From Lates calcarifer (taxonomy: Eukaryota; Chordata; Actinopteri; Centropomidae), in assembly GCF_001640805.2 (NCBI RefSeq), contig NC_066851.1, forward strand, positions 11,459,550 to 11,523,549: DNA of 64,000 nucleotides. The letters are read 5' to 3'. The notes beneath the pieces were generated by a model that was given only the letters and a program-made list of their open reading frames with translations, did not search any database and had not been told where the DNA came from. Positions 25,476 to 38,862 of this stretch are shown piece after piece. The translations under genes and the position numbers were made by a program. How positions within the stretch are numbered: position 1 is the stretch's first letter; every line of letters starts with the position of its first letter.

Positions 25476-28400
25476 TCTACAATTGGTGAAAATTCCCATC
25501 CAGGGGCTGGGGTTCTCTAGGGAACTCCCAGGAAATTACACCTTGCTCTCACATCATTCCATCTTCCTGGAGCCTGTTGAGCTGCTCACTTCCTCACCAA
25601 TTCCCCCTGCTGCAACTGACACACTTACTCTACCACTATATGGCACCAAAATGTTACAGCAGCCCAGTTTTTTGAAAAGCCATTTCATTTTTCACTCTTG
25701 TCTGGGACTCGCAGTAATGGGCTCCTCTCACTCCACAAGGTTCCATCAGTAACACGCATTCGGAGCAATACTCGCTGGCCTTCTGCGACCTCAGACAGCG
25801 GATGCAATTATGACAGGCCTAATGCCCTACTGAACTGCACTGCCAGACTGCTTTTAGCCAGGCAGAGTGCCACACTGTGCTGCATAAGCACTGTGATGTT
25901 TACCCTTTCCAATCCCTTCAGGATTGAATTTAAATTATGACATCATTCTAAGTCAGAAGGCAAAAATGGAGTAATGGTTGTCAAAACACAAATACAGCCT
26001 CACACATAGAAACCAAATACCTCTATGATTTCTTTTAACCATATAGACCAGAACTGAAAATGTCTTATTCTTTCACTGACAGGCATCCACATGGAGCTGG
26101 AGGAGGATAATAATAGAATTCATTCAGGATTATACAGTCTTTAGACTAGGCCCAAGAAAGGTTTGACAGTAAGCTGTGTGATTGTGTACAGAGATTTATG
26201 TACATCACAGTTGAATGGTATCAAGAGAATGGATGCTAAGGATCAGGAATTGAGTCCTACAGTATATTGTGCTCCCCTGAGGTTTTGGTTCAGGTTGTGC
26301 ACCTTTCTGTTGGGTCTGTTCTCTTAAAACCCTGTGTATTGACAAGTGAGCAGGAAGTGGCTTGAAAGATGAATGTTTAGCTTTAGTGAACCCCATGCTG
26401 CCTCAGAGATTGTTACCCCCTGCGATGCGCAGGCGAGACAAGACAGAGAATAAGTCAAGTGAGAAACACAACTGTCACAAATTGCAAATTGACATAAATT
26501 GTGCACAAGGTGTTTCAGTCCAAAGATATCTTATGTAAAAAGGATCAGTGCTGCTAGAGCCTCTAATGGATGTTAGCAAGCCAATGTTAGCCTTTAGCTG
26601 AAAGCATCACTTTGTCTACAGCCTCACATAGAGTGACTATGACTTTTAGCCTTGTTTTTAATAGAGATTTTAAAAAGTTACCAAAGAACACGTGTATGTC
26701 AGGCTGAATTTTAGGATAATGAATATTTTGTTTATAATGTATTATGTCTTGTCTTTACAAGATCTTACAGCATGCAGACTTAGATATAGTATATACAGCT
26801 TGTGTGTGTTTAAAAAAATCATCCAGCTTGAGAGAAGGTTTCCTGTAGAATCCTGCATCAAATGAGGAGATTGTGTTGATATACAATGTTAACTTACTAC
26901 CATTCCTGACCTTCAAGGCTACGGCCAGTTCAGAGTAATTCATTAGTTGGGAAATAGCAGGAAAGGGAGGTATGCGTCATCATTGTTAGAGCATAATACA
27001 TCATCTCTAAACACAACAACAGTGAAGTTAATGTTTACATTGTTGATATGAGCTCATGTCTTTCTGTACAGTAAACAGCAGCATGTAGTATAAGTCTAGA
27101 CTGGTCTTTTGTTGGTTTTGTCTGTTTGCTTCATAGATATAATCCTCCCTTCATGATATGGCAGTGAAGAATTGAAATGATACCAGAAAGCAGCATGCGG
27201 TTGGGACACATCCTCTGGTAATAAAACCAATATTGCAAGATAATTATCATGGATTTTTACAATACGCTCACTGCATTTCTCCTGGAGGGGAAACTGTCAA
27301 GCGGTTGCAGATGAATTTTGCTTTTTATTAGCTCACAGTAAAACACTGCCTTAGTATTTTAGATGTAATGCAATAGCCTAGCTTTATAGTCAAGGGAATC
27401 TGCAATAAAAAAATAAATGCATCAGCGGTTGCATACTAATGTAATGTGCAACAGAATGCATATTATACAGTATGTAGCCATGTTGTTTGATGTTAGATGT
27501 TTTGTTTTATATTTGAGATATAACTAATGTCCAGATGGGTCTACAGTGTATATGCTGCCAGGCCACAGCATTAAAAAATTGCATGCTTTAAAAAAGATTT
27601 TTAGTCCCAAAACAACAGCTGAAAGTGAGACAGTGAAATTAAACTGTGGTCTTGTATTCTGTCAATTTGGATTGTAACTCATATGATAAATTAAATACAA
27701 TTTTGGACCCAATTAAATTTTTAAATTTTAATTTTCATGAAGCTAATTTCATTCTGTAAATGGTTACTCTTACAACTGAAGATATAAGTCCCTGTGAAAA
27801 CTAATGAGCCACTGAAAATATGTCAGAACTCTTCCTGTTCCAGAATTTCTGCCCATTACATTTCATTTTCAAAATACTGAGGTATCTCGTATTTGATTGT
27901 TTTCAGATCTTAATAAAATATAAATAACTGTTATTCTTGACGACACTGGGATGTTTGCATTATTGTTATGTGACTGGGGAGTGACAGAAATGATGGGAGC
28001 GAAGGAGGGATTGACATGTTAAGGTTCCTGAGCTGCATTAAAACCTGATTACTGCTATGCATCATGGCCAACTGAACAAACTGACTAGCTTACTTGTAAT
28101 CATGAAGAATGTCCCCAAAAGTACATGTTAAACCAACTATAGGGCAGTTGTGGCTATTTATTTGAACCTTTATAGCAGACACAAATCCACTACCAGGTGT
28201 TTACACCCACTGTGTGTTGCCTCAGTTGAATTTACTGCAGGGAAGGTAATTCTGCAGTTTCAGTACATTTTACCTCAGTGTTGAATAACAGAAGAGGAGC
28301 CATACGTCCTTACACTCACAGGAGCAGCAGTTAGTTTCTCTGGCTGCCCCTTTGCAGCCTGTCAGAATGAGCCACAGCTGAGCAGGTGGGATTGTCCCAC

Positions 28401-31400
28401 CCTGGAGATGTATGCATCAGGAAGCTGTAAATCCTCTGCCGCCCTCCATTTGTTTACGCCTCCTGTTTCCCGCCAAACAAACTACTAGATTTCCCATGAG
28501 ACCTCCCGGCCCCCACACAGCGTCTTCAGAGGACATGTTTTACGGGTGTCACAGCCAGATGAAAAGTGTTAAAACACCATTCTTAAAGTGGTGTGCTTGT
28601 GCAGAGTGGTTGAGCAAGACTTAGATTCAGATCAGTTATTTGCACAAAACGAGAGGATGTGCTATAAATCGTCGTCCCGATCATGCCCATCATTCCTTTG
28701 AATAAACGCTCTGATTCATTTTGTAGACAGCAATTATACTCAAATTTTATTTTAATCCATCTCCTGATTCATGCATCAAAACCTACAACACTGGGGCAGG
28801 TGGTGAGGGAGTGGGAGCTACTGTAGGGAGGAAAAGAAACAAGTGTCACAATGCTGATACAACATTTACAATATTTTTATAGCACCATGGTGCTTATCCA
28901 ATAATGCCCCTGAGAAGGAATCATGTAATGTGGATCAGGTGGGTTTTCTACTCTTAGCTTCATAACATGTAATTACATGGATCAAATGCATATTTTGATT
29001 TTAGGGAGGCAGACTATTTATTGTCTTCTTTTCTTTACCTTTGGATCATCTTTCAGATTCTTTCATTTGAATAGAAAGTTTTCGTTGATGTCAAGCTCGT
29101 TGTGTATAGTAAGCATATTCAGAGATTTCTAGCTCTTATTCACTTAAATGAAAATCCAAATTATGTCAAGGCTGCTATGCCAGCTGGATTCTGTTAATTA
29201 GGTGGGCTGAAAAATCAGCACAAGCTCGTCATTTTACTGTTTTACTCATTTTAAGATAGTTTAACTGGGGGTAAATGTAGTCTAAACCTTGTGCGAGTGT
29301 GTGTGTGAGTGTGCACCTAATATTTGAGTTTTATGTCTCCGTGCCAGGATGTTTTATTAACGTGGAGCCTCACAGACGAGTTGACATATTTCACGAGTGA
29401 AGGACGTGACCCTGGTTGTTTATTTCCCATGATGAAATTGTCCAGAGGTTGATGACTCCGTAAATAAACAGTTCAGTAGCTCTCGACTTCTGGTGACCAA
29501 TGTAATTATTATTGTGTAATCATCACAGGGCAGATGTGGCTGTCCAGGTCTAAGTCTCCTACAGCTTTTCTATTGTAACAAGTCAAAGAGGGTTAAGAAC
29601 ACCACCTGCATCCATTCAGCCACCAAAGAGACAGTGTCTGTCTGTTTCAGTCTGTTGGGGATGAGGAAGAACATGTTCACCTCATTTCTAATAAACCTAA
29701 AAACTATAACAAGCCTACATTAAGACTACATCATATTTGCCTTTTAAAATGTTGTTTGTGTGATCAAAGAACCTCGGGCTTCTTTTGGTTTTGCACACAA
29801 TCTATTATTTTCATATATGATAATGACTCAATAACTACAAGACACACACACATGTCTTCTCTGACATCAAAAATTCAAAAATCTCTTGCCATGAGAAGAA
29901 CACATCATCAGGGTCTCACAAATCCAGTTACACTAAGTAAGCAGACCTGGTTGTACAGACTTGAATGTAATTTACTGACAATTAATGGACATCATGTTGC
30001 CGGAGCTGTCTGTTAGCACCAGAACAGCTGAAAACTGGGATGTAAGACAGAAACAGGAAGTCTGGCTACAACAGCTTTCATCAGTGATTTTCTTCTTGTT
30101 CCTCCATAGATTTAGAAAATCTATTTTTTACAATGACCTCATCACGCTATTATCATTATCTGAAAATGTTGTAAGTACATGAAATGTAGGGTTCAAGAGT
30201 GCAGTATATACAATTATTTAATTAACAGAGTGTACATTTTGTGAATTTAGTAGTATCTTATTGTACCACAGTCACAATCTACCATCTTAATTAAGGACTG
30301 TATGTTCTGTAAGTCACCATGAGATGTAGTTTTCTACCTCAACCACCTTACCATGCTTTGTCAGCACAATTTACTGCCTATGGATCCACTGTATGGACAA
30401 TCTATAAAGTCCACCCTCCTCACGCCCACGCAGCTGTTAGAAACTGTGTTGCAGAGGGAGAAATTAAAGGCCCAAGCAAACACGGATCCATAAACATATT
30501 ATGTCCTGTTGTTAATGGAAATGTCATCAGCAGAAAACTCACAGCTCTGCTGAGCGATGAGCCAATTTCCCTGACTCTGTCTAAACCGCTCACATGTAAA
30601 ACGGCCAGAAATTCCCAAGATTAAGTATGTACAGTAGCACCAGTTTGCCACAAAAACAAAACGACCAAATTTTCCAACCAATTAAATTTAAAAGCCTCTT
30701 ATCCTGGTTCTGAATGGACTAAAATAAAAATGAGTAGAAGTGGAAAGCTTCTCTTGGAGGATGAATAATGACACATAAACATTTACTGCATGTGGCCAGT
30801 CCCTGCTGGCCACTGGCCTTCTCTGCCCTTCTATAATAATCCACCCTTCCTCAGTTGAGTTATCATAAAGTCAGGTGTGTGTCTCTGAAGGCTGTATCAG
30901 TGGTTGATTGACCGTGACACTGACCATAGCTGCAGCAGCAGCACTCAGTCATGGTCATGTCTGTGGGTCACTGAGTGTGGAAACACTTAACCTTTAATTT
31001 TATCATTGTCATTCCTTTAAACCTGAGAGATGTTTGTGCCTGTTTCTTGTGATATGAAGTCACGCAGGAGGAACAGATCAAATTAAGGTTTCCCCAGCGT
31101 TACATTAAAAAGCAGGAGTTGTTATCAGAGTGCTGCTTTGCCTGATAGTGTTGGTTGACTAGACACAGCTACTCTGATAAAAACAGTGTAAAGTGGAACA
31201 AATGACCGTTTTACCAGCAAGTAATAAAAGAGAAGATGAAATGGTTTCTGCAGAGTGTGTCAGTTTAGTGAGTGCTTGTCTTAAGTAAGCTCTCATAACA
31301 AAGACAAAGGATGATGCAAATAAGTATGCAAATTTCAACAAGACTAATAGTATACAGGCATGCTAGCAGCCAACGTGCCAGTCTCGTCAAGTTTTCTTTA

Positions 31401-31415
31401 AGCTGAAATGCTAAC
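25476..31415. other. Intergenic DNA with no gene recognised
   Basis: Nearly 6 kb of AT-rich sequence with only short chance open frames. No splice-flanked coding blocks, RNA genes or intact mobile elements were found. Confidence 0.55.
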
Positions 31416-32345
31416 AGAAGTATACTAATGTGTTCACAATTACAATGATAACATGCTAGCTTAGGTCAGTTTGCTAAAATGCTAATATTAACACTAAACA
31501 CAAAACACAACTTAGGCTCCATTAGAATGTCATAAAGGGATTAAAAGGATTAGGTGAATTTAATGATGTGCTAGATGAAAAAGTTAAGCTTGTAACAGTT
31601 CATTCTGAGGGGGACATTACACTAAAAAACATACACTGATCAGCCACAACATTAAAACCACCTGTTAAAGATTGTGAATGTCACCAAAACAGTTCTGACC
31701 CTTCAGGGCCTGGCGTCTAGCACCAGGACACTAGCAGCAGATCCCTTGTGTCCTGTGGGCTGCAGGGTGGGGCCTCCATGGATCTGGCTTAATCTGGCAC
31801 ATACCATAGATGCTCGTCAGATGGGATCCAGGGAGTTTGGAGGCTGGGTCAGTGCCTTGGACTCGTTGTTGTGTTTCTCGAGGCAATGCTTCACAGTTTT
31901 TGCGGTATGGCAGGTGCATTGTCATGCTACAGGTTGCTGCTGCTGTTGGGGAGTGCCGTTGCCATGGGTGGTGTGTGTTTGATCTGCAACAATGTTTAGG
32001 TGGGTGGTATGTGTCAAGTAACATCCAGATGAATTTCAGGACACAAGGTTTCCCAGCAGAGTATTGTATTGTAATGAGAAGAGCAATGTTATTCACTTCA
32101 CTTGTCAGTGGTTTTAATGTTGTGGCTCATCAGAGTAAATGTCAGCCTCAAGGTGGCGTCACAGAAAAGGTCAGGATCACCTGGATCACTAAAATCCTCT
32201 GGGTATCATGAATGTTTATACAAAATTTCATGGCAAGCCATTTAATAGTTTGTTAGATATTGATAGATTAGATTGATAGATATTTCACTCTAGACCAAAC
32301 CGTGGACTGACCATCTAACTGTCCAAACAACTAACATAGACCTAT
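31416..32345. repeat. Old teleost dispersed repeat, interrupted by a mariner-type insertion
   Basis: The left part (31416-31630) has the ATGCTAAC/GCTAGC/GCTAATATTAACACTAAACA phrases and CTGAGGGGGACAT. The right part (32138-32345) has GTCAGCCTCAAGGTGGCGTC, TACAAAATTTCATGGCAAGC and CACTCTAGACCAAACCGTGG. As I remember it, both are successive parts of one very common fish repeat. Here they are split by the element at 31634-32135. It is non-coding. Confidence 0.6.
31634..32135. mobile_element. Non-autonomous Tc1/mariner-type DNA transposon, about 502 bp
   Basis: The left end carries GCCACAACATTAAAACCAC (31643-31661). Its reverse complement, GTGGTTTTAATGTTGTGGC, is at 32108-32126, and the terminal inverted repeats of about 28 bases match with only two mismatches. 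A TA dinucleotide lies immediately outside each end (31632-31633 and 32136-32137), as expected for the TA target-site duplication of this superfamily. The interior has no intact transposase, only open frames without motifs, so it would depend on enzyme supplied in trans. Confidence 0.85.
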
Positions 32346-35300
32346 CCTGCTAGCACAGCTCATAACAAAAGAAATTAGCTTCACTGAGTTTATATGTGTG
32401 TGTTTAGAAGAGGACTACAGTATATGCAAACATTCATTAGGCATAACCAAGATTTTGACAACTTCAAGATACAGTTACAGTAATTATATTGTTAGTCCCA
32501 CATGTTTGGATGCAGTAGCTTTGAGGCTTAATTCCCACACAAATACCTGCTAATAGTACACAAGCAGAAACCTGTTTTCTGTATATCAAATTACTTATGA
32601 TTTGGCAGTTGCCTCAAAAATTCTTTCACTATTTGTACTTATTTGGGAAAACAGCTTGAGTGTGTTGTTGTGAACATGAGCAGCCTTTTAATTCACTACT
32701 CATTTCAATGTGGCATCCTACAATGGCTCTGTTGTGACTATAGTGTGGGGCTTTTTTGTGGCTCAATTTAGACTCCTAGTGGAGAAAACTGAAAACAGTT
32801 AATGGTGCTACAGTGACGGTCTCACTGTTGTTTCATTTCACCCCAGATTCAGCCTCAGACACTTGTTTGCCCTGTAGTGCTCTGGTGACTGAGGCTGTCT
32901 GCTTGTCCTCAACTCTCACAGGAGGACTCTCTGGGCTTTTGTTTTTAAAAAAGCCTCCCAGAGCTCATCATTATTTTTTATCAGTCACCCTGAACCATCT
33001 AAATGCATCCGCTTTGATGGAGTGACCCACACCTGCACGATTATGATAGGAAACTATGAAATGATGAGCAGCAACAAGGCCAGCAAGGCTGCATGTGTCT
33101 TGTTAACACTTGAGCTTTATTGACGGTTGTCATGCGGTCCACTTTGAATTCCTCTCGGACATTAACCCAGTGACCTGCTTCACAACTAGAAAGACACTTG
33201 ACTAGACTGATACCAGTTGGCATGGCAACCTCATGTGAGCCGATACTGTGCAGACAAGACATTTATATCCTAAAATTGAATTATGAGCAGATTGTTAGCT
33301 GGACATCAGACAATAAGTTTTATCAAAAGTATCAAATCCTGTGTAGTTGCCCCGTTATTAGTTTTATATTACAATTTACCCAGGATCCTTTAATATGATT
33401 TTTTTTTCTCATTATCTCCTTTTCTTTGTAGCAAACAAAAGATGCCCAGGTGTTTATTGGTAATAGTTCTGTGAGCAGTATGACCATGCAATGTTTCATG
33501 GTGTGCTTAAGGTTGTGTTAATGAGGTCCAGCAGATATCCTGTGACTGTGAACATTATGATATCCCTGTTAGAATGAGTAACCAGCTATTAGTGTCACTG
33601 CTCCTATCTTACGCTCTGACGTCATGTCTCATAAGCATTTAAAAGGCCTGAGACAAAAGCAGCAACAGAAGAGAGAAGGATAGAAAAGGAGCTTTGAAGA
33701 GGAAGTGTGTTCATAAATGCAATAGATCAGGGAGCATCAGAGAATGTGTGGGAGTAGGTGACAATCCCAAATAGCCAGCAGTTAGGTCTGAGTGGCTGTC
33801 ACAAGTGACTTACTGTATGTAATTATCAGATCAATTTAACAGTAAGAAGTAAATTCTGTCTTCTGACACATGCTGTTGTCTCTTAGCTAACTGCCCATGT
33901 AGAAAAAAACAAACCTTGACTGTCTTTTTGCCGACAGATGGCCCCATATTCTAAGAATGAGTGGACGGCCATGAGACATGTGGTCCTCTAAGGATTTACA
34001 GCATCAATCAGTTGTCTCAGCTGTTTACTTTTTAACCCAATTTACTCAGATTGTTAACTTATTCATTCTGACAGATTCTTGTGGAATATTAACAGGTTGC
34101 TGCAAAAACCATTCATGAATAAAAACAAAGTATGTCTGCCTCATATCAACATGAATTGACATAGTCTAATTACTGGAATTTTGAACTGGAATGACTTGAA
34201 AAAAATTATATACACCATATACATTCACATATACATACACAATAACGACAGAAACTGCTGCACTCAGTTTGCGAAGGTTTACTGAAACAGGTGTCTTTGA
34301 CAGTTTATCATCCACAGATTGTCCATTAGGGGGTGCCAGAGTGGAGCAAAAGATAGTAAGCCCAGTGGAGGTTCTTTACAAGGCATTTCCTTTAATCAAC
34401 AATTCTTAATGAATTGATTTTAACACACTGTGACAGAGATGAATCATTATAAACCCAGTTAAGTGGCTGTTTTCATTAAGGACTTTTAAATAAAGCTCTA
34501 GCTCCACAGTGTTAGTCACGCTGAGTGTGTACTGCATGCTATTTCTGACCCTTTCACAGTGAAAGAGTAATAAGGACTGACGTAATAACACTTCCACGGC
34601 TTTAATTGTGCAGAATCTATGGTGACTGATACTGTAAGAATTTTCTGCTGAATACTGAAGAACAGCATCTACTTTAAAAGCACTGCTAGAATGAGAACTG
34701 ACCCAAAAAAAAAAAAAAAAAAAATCATAGAGAGTGAGGGTGATGTATAGATGTGTCATAATCTTAGCTGGAAGATTTGCATTACTGTGTTTACCTGGAC
34801 AGTGTTCAGTAAAAGTCACTGGGTCAGATAATTGAGTAAAAAGAGACAGATGGTGGCAGCATTTACTGCTGATTACATGGAGGTCATAAACTGCCTCTCA
34901 GTAGCTGGGGGTGTGAGGTCCAAGCGTATTAAACTGCCAGAGCTTGAATCTTTGAGGGATGCAGCTGCACCATGAGGAGAGTAGAGGGGTTTAAACTGAG
35001 CTGTGGGCCAAGACTACAGGCTCCAACATAATGCAGAATCCAGAACACACACAATATGGATGGCTCAACAATGAGGCAAGGTTTCATGTCTGTAACAGAG
35101 AATAGAGTGTTTTTCACAAACTTCTACATTAGTATACGATGACACGGTCCTGCAGGATCCTTATGGTTCTTTATATCAAACAGAATACTTGATTTTCTCC
35201 TCACATCATTGGAGTTGGTGTACTGTAGCAAGGGACATAGCTGCTGTCACTTACACAGAGTAAAATATTCTATACCAGAAGCCTCTAGGCTAAAGCAAAA

Positions 35301-38300
35301 TTGCATAGAGTGGCTGTATGTGCACAATGCAGGAAATATAAATAGTATATGCTGATGTAGGGCCATGCGCAGTGTCGTGAAATGACACGAGGACACAAGA
35401 GAAGCAGTGTTCCTCTGCAAACGTGCTGGACAATGCAAAGTGCATTATTCTAACAAATGGTTTATAAAATCAGCTAAGATTTATGACCCAATGGTAAGTC
35501 AAGAGGAGGAAAGCATAAATATCCACAGTCAGACTCTGTACTTACAACTACAGTGGCATTCAGATTTTTGTAGATCCTTCATATCCAGATTATGTACTTA
35601 TTTAATGTTGGTTTACATGAAAGATTCACACCAGCTCATGGTAAAACATTGTAAATATAGATGACACAAAATATTTGCACTAATTGAATATATTGAGGTT
35701 TACTGCACTGCAATAACCAGCTGATGTTAGATTTATATCTGTGAAAGACACCACTTCATTCTACTTTGCATTCTGTTGCAGGGCCTGCTCTCACCATTCA
35801 TTTATATTAGTCTGGTGTATTGGCTTCCCTGGGAAGGGTTGCTGTGGAGAGTGTTTACTGATCATACTGATGTATATGTCTACCAACTCCACAAGACAGG
35901 CAATCAATATCCTAATTACAGGTAGATTTTCATTCTTGCATTGTTGAATAGTGAGCATCAGTCAATATCTTTGTCAAAATGATTGCCAGCATATGTATAA
36001 AAAGGTGTTTGGAGCAGGATGTGAGAAAAGCTAGTCAAACAAGTCAATCCTCCAGATTATAATTTTCTATCATAATGTTAGAAAACCTGTCAGCTGTTCC
36101 TAAAACGCAAATCCTCACCACTGCTGAACCAACCTCTAATATCAAGACTGCAGCTACTATAGCAGAGGCCTTCCTCACAGTAGACATTTTGACTTGTAAC
36201 AGGAAAAACACAGGTTTTTCTAATAACATAATGTCTCAGTTGTATCCAAGTGCCCAGCCATGACAGTGGGACAATGAGCCAGTATTCATAATACCAGGAC
36301 CCTGAAACTGAAGCAGATAAGTGGAATTCAGTCTTTTTTTCAGTATTTTTAATATACTATATATAGTATAATTAAAAAAAAAAAAAAAAGGTGTAAAAAT
36401 AGCTCTCCTACTGTGAAAGACTTTTTTGCAGTGGCTTCTCATTGGGAATAAAATAGAGAATAACCTAAATTCAAAGTGACCATTGGTCCAAGGCCTAGCA
36501 ATCCACTAAGTAGTCATACTAACACAAATTAGAGGTGAAATTTGTCAGACAAAGTAATCATTAAATAACAGTTTCAGCAGGGGCATCATGTGGCATGGGT
36601 TACAGAAAGTTGACAGCTACAGTATGAGGTGTCTTCTAACAAACATTTATTTGATGCTCTGTGTCAGCCTCTGTATATTAGTGTTTTATTTAGTTTTTTA
36701 TGCTGTTTACTTTATACATACCAAATAAGTGTTGTGAAATCTTTACACTGGAGAAAATGCTTAAACTGAGAGAAAATGCACAGGTTATTATGCTTTTAAG
36801 TTCTATGGGAAAAATTACATTTATGATAAAGAGAAAATGATGAAAAGATATAGGGTTCATTCATGGACTTCCTCAAAGATAACTACCAAGGTGGATTCCC
36901 TTCACATTTTTATTTGTATATTGACACATCTGTTGCTCACTTCAATTTGTACTTTTTCTCTTGATTTATGCTTTACATACACAAGCTGTTAAACTGGTTC
37001 AACTGGTTAAAATAAAATTACTTCCCTATATCTGGTGGCTTCACCAGCAACTATGCAGCTGAGCTTGCTTTACTTTTGTGAAGCACAGTGATTATATTAT
37101 AGTACATATAGCTATATTGTCATCATATGAGACATCATATCATGCTGCATCATACAGTAAACACTTTTTCAGCTGGAGAGGGTTACAGTCTTGCTTGGGT
37201 GGGTTTTCTCTGTTGTTGCATGATTGTTGTCAGATATTGTTAACATGGAGACAAGAACATCCAGTGTCGTCTCCTCACAACTGATGTGTGTCTGTTCAGC
37301 TTGACTGGCCTGTAATGAGGAAATGGGGCCCACTCATTTTCAATTAAGACTGAATACTGAGAGTCAGCCAGCGTCCCTCCAGCTCAATCACATCAGAAGC
37401 TTTGCTTACTTTCTCTCTGCATTCTGACTCAACTCTATTGACGCCACAGTAAAGTGAGCACAATCACTTGTCTGTGTTCCCAGTCCTGTGGATGGAAGGG
37501 ATAAAAGTAGCCTGTATCAGCATAAGCAAGTCTCATGACTGTTCTAGACGCTGTTAGTCCAAAATGAGCACTGTTCACAGTTCCCTGAGCCTGACCCGGC
37601 AGTGCAAGTTTAATGCTCTCTGGTGCCCCTGTCCACTGGTGTTCACAACCATTAAAGTCCCATCTTGCTTAGCTAGGTGCATCGGACACTAATGGATACT
37701 GACTCTGGCCATTTGCTTTGTGTTACCCCTTTCATTTCCTCCAGCTACTGCGCTTGTGTCCAAACAGAGCGAGGGTGGGGAGGAGTGCTGCTCTCAAAGT
37801 CGAGACGCATTCATGATCCCCTAGATCATCCGTGCTGTGGCCGCATCTCTTCTTCTCTTCTCCCTCTCCCTCTCCCCAGGCACAGATTGGCCTCACATTA
37901 ATGTTGATTAGCAGAGTGTGAAGGAAAGTGAGCAAACATTCAGAGGCACTCCTCGAGAATAAATATTTGTTGTCCCTGTTTGGATAGTGAGGAGTGCTTT
38001 CTCTCTTCCTATTCAGTACAGTGGCTGTTCCTAATGACCCTGTGTTTGCATTTGCTGTCTAGTTTCCTTTAGAGCATCTACAAAAGCTTTGGTTTTTCTG
38101 TGGTAATGTGAAACATGCTCACACAGCATTTATTCTGGTTTGCTTGTTGGTGCATACTTCTTATGCACTCCTCATTTATAAATCATAAGTGGGGCAGTAG
38201 GACTTGAAATGGTTCTCTCACAGACTGTACATATACTGTACATAATACACTGCTCTGTGCATGTACAATAACAGAGAGGTTTAGCTTAGAACACAGGCTG

Positions 38301-38400
38301 AAATTTCAATCTTGTTGCATACTACATTTAGGTATACATAATAGAACATGTTCACACTATATTTGCTTTTCATCATCAAAACATACATCCTTGCAGTTTC
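32346..38400. other. Intergenic DNA with no gene recognised
   Basis: About 6 kb upstream of the consortin-family gene. Poly-A runs at 34706-34724 and 36374-36389 and scattered short open frames are all that stand out. Distal regulatory sequence for the downstream gene could lie here, but I see no specific motif. Confidence 0.5.
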
Positions 38401-38862
38401 CCTCTTCTACGATTGGAGAGAGACCCAGTGTGCTAAACACACTCTGGCGGAGCTACTGTACGTGAGCATAGCAGGGATTGGTCCAGAGCTCTGCCACTCA
38501 AACAGCAAATACTCTCCGACTTCCTCTGTCCTCCTTTCCTGGTGCAGCCTGGGAAGAGGGAGGGGAATGGATCTTTTCTGTGTGAGTCGCCGGAGCTCCC
38601 TCAGCCTGCTCCTTACCACCTGTCCTTGACTTACTGTGCACAGACGAGACTGAGAGGAAGCTGTGCTGCTGACTGATCGGCCAGTACCTTTCTGTCTGTG
38701 TTTATGTGAACAGCTGCATTTTTTAAAATCTTTCACTAGTGTGTGTGTGGCTGTTTCTTTCTACCTGTGGTGCTTCAGCGGAGTGGCGAAGAGAGAGGAA
38801 CATTTGTCCTCAGCCGGTGGAGCTCTGATGGGAGGCAGTGCTGGCTCTGGCTGGGACTGGGG
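38400..38862 (+). promoter_or_regulatory. Probable promoter and 5' untranslated region of the consortin-family gene
   Basis: The stretch is richer in GC than the DNA to its left and has an inverted CCAAT box (GGATTGGTCC around 38475-38484). It runs directly into the first coding exon. A pyrimidine-rich CTTTCTACCTGTGGTGCTTCAG ending at 38778 could be a splice acceptor. In that case the 5' untranslated region is split and the first coding exon begins at 38779. No TATA box is evident. RNA evidence would be needed to place the start. Confidence 0.35.

Noticed and set aside
31731..32211. Open frames of 100-133 codons inside the mariner-type element
   Set aside because: They carry no DDE/D transposase motifs; the element is non-autonomous and the frames are incidental.
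1..38400. miR-203, which I recall near this locus in human
   Set aside because: I looked for the mature sequence pattern GTGAAATGTTTAGG on both strands and did not see it; the homologous position is probably outside the window.
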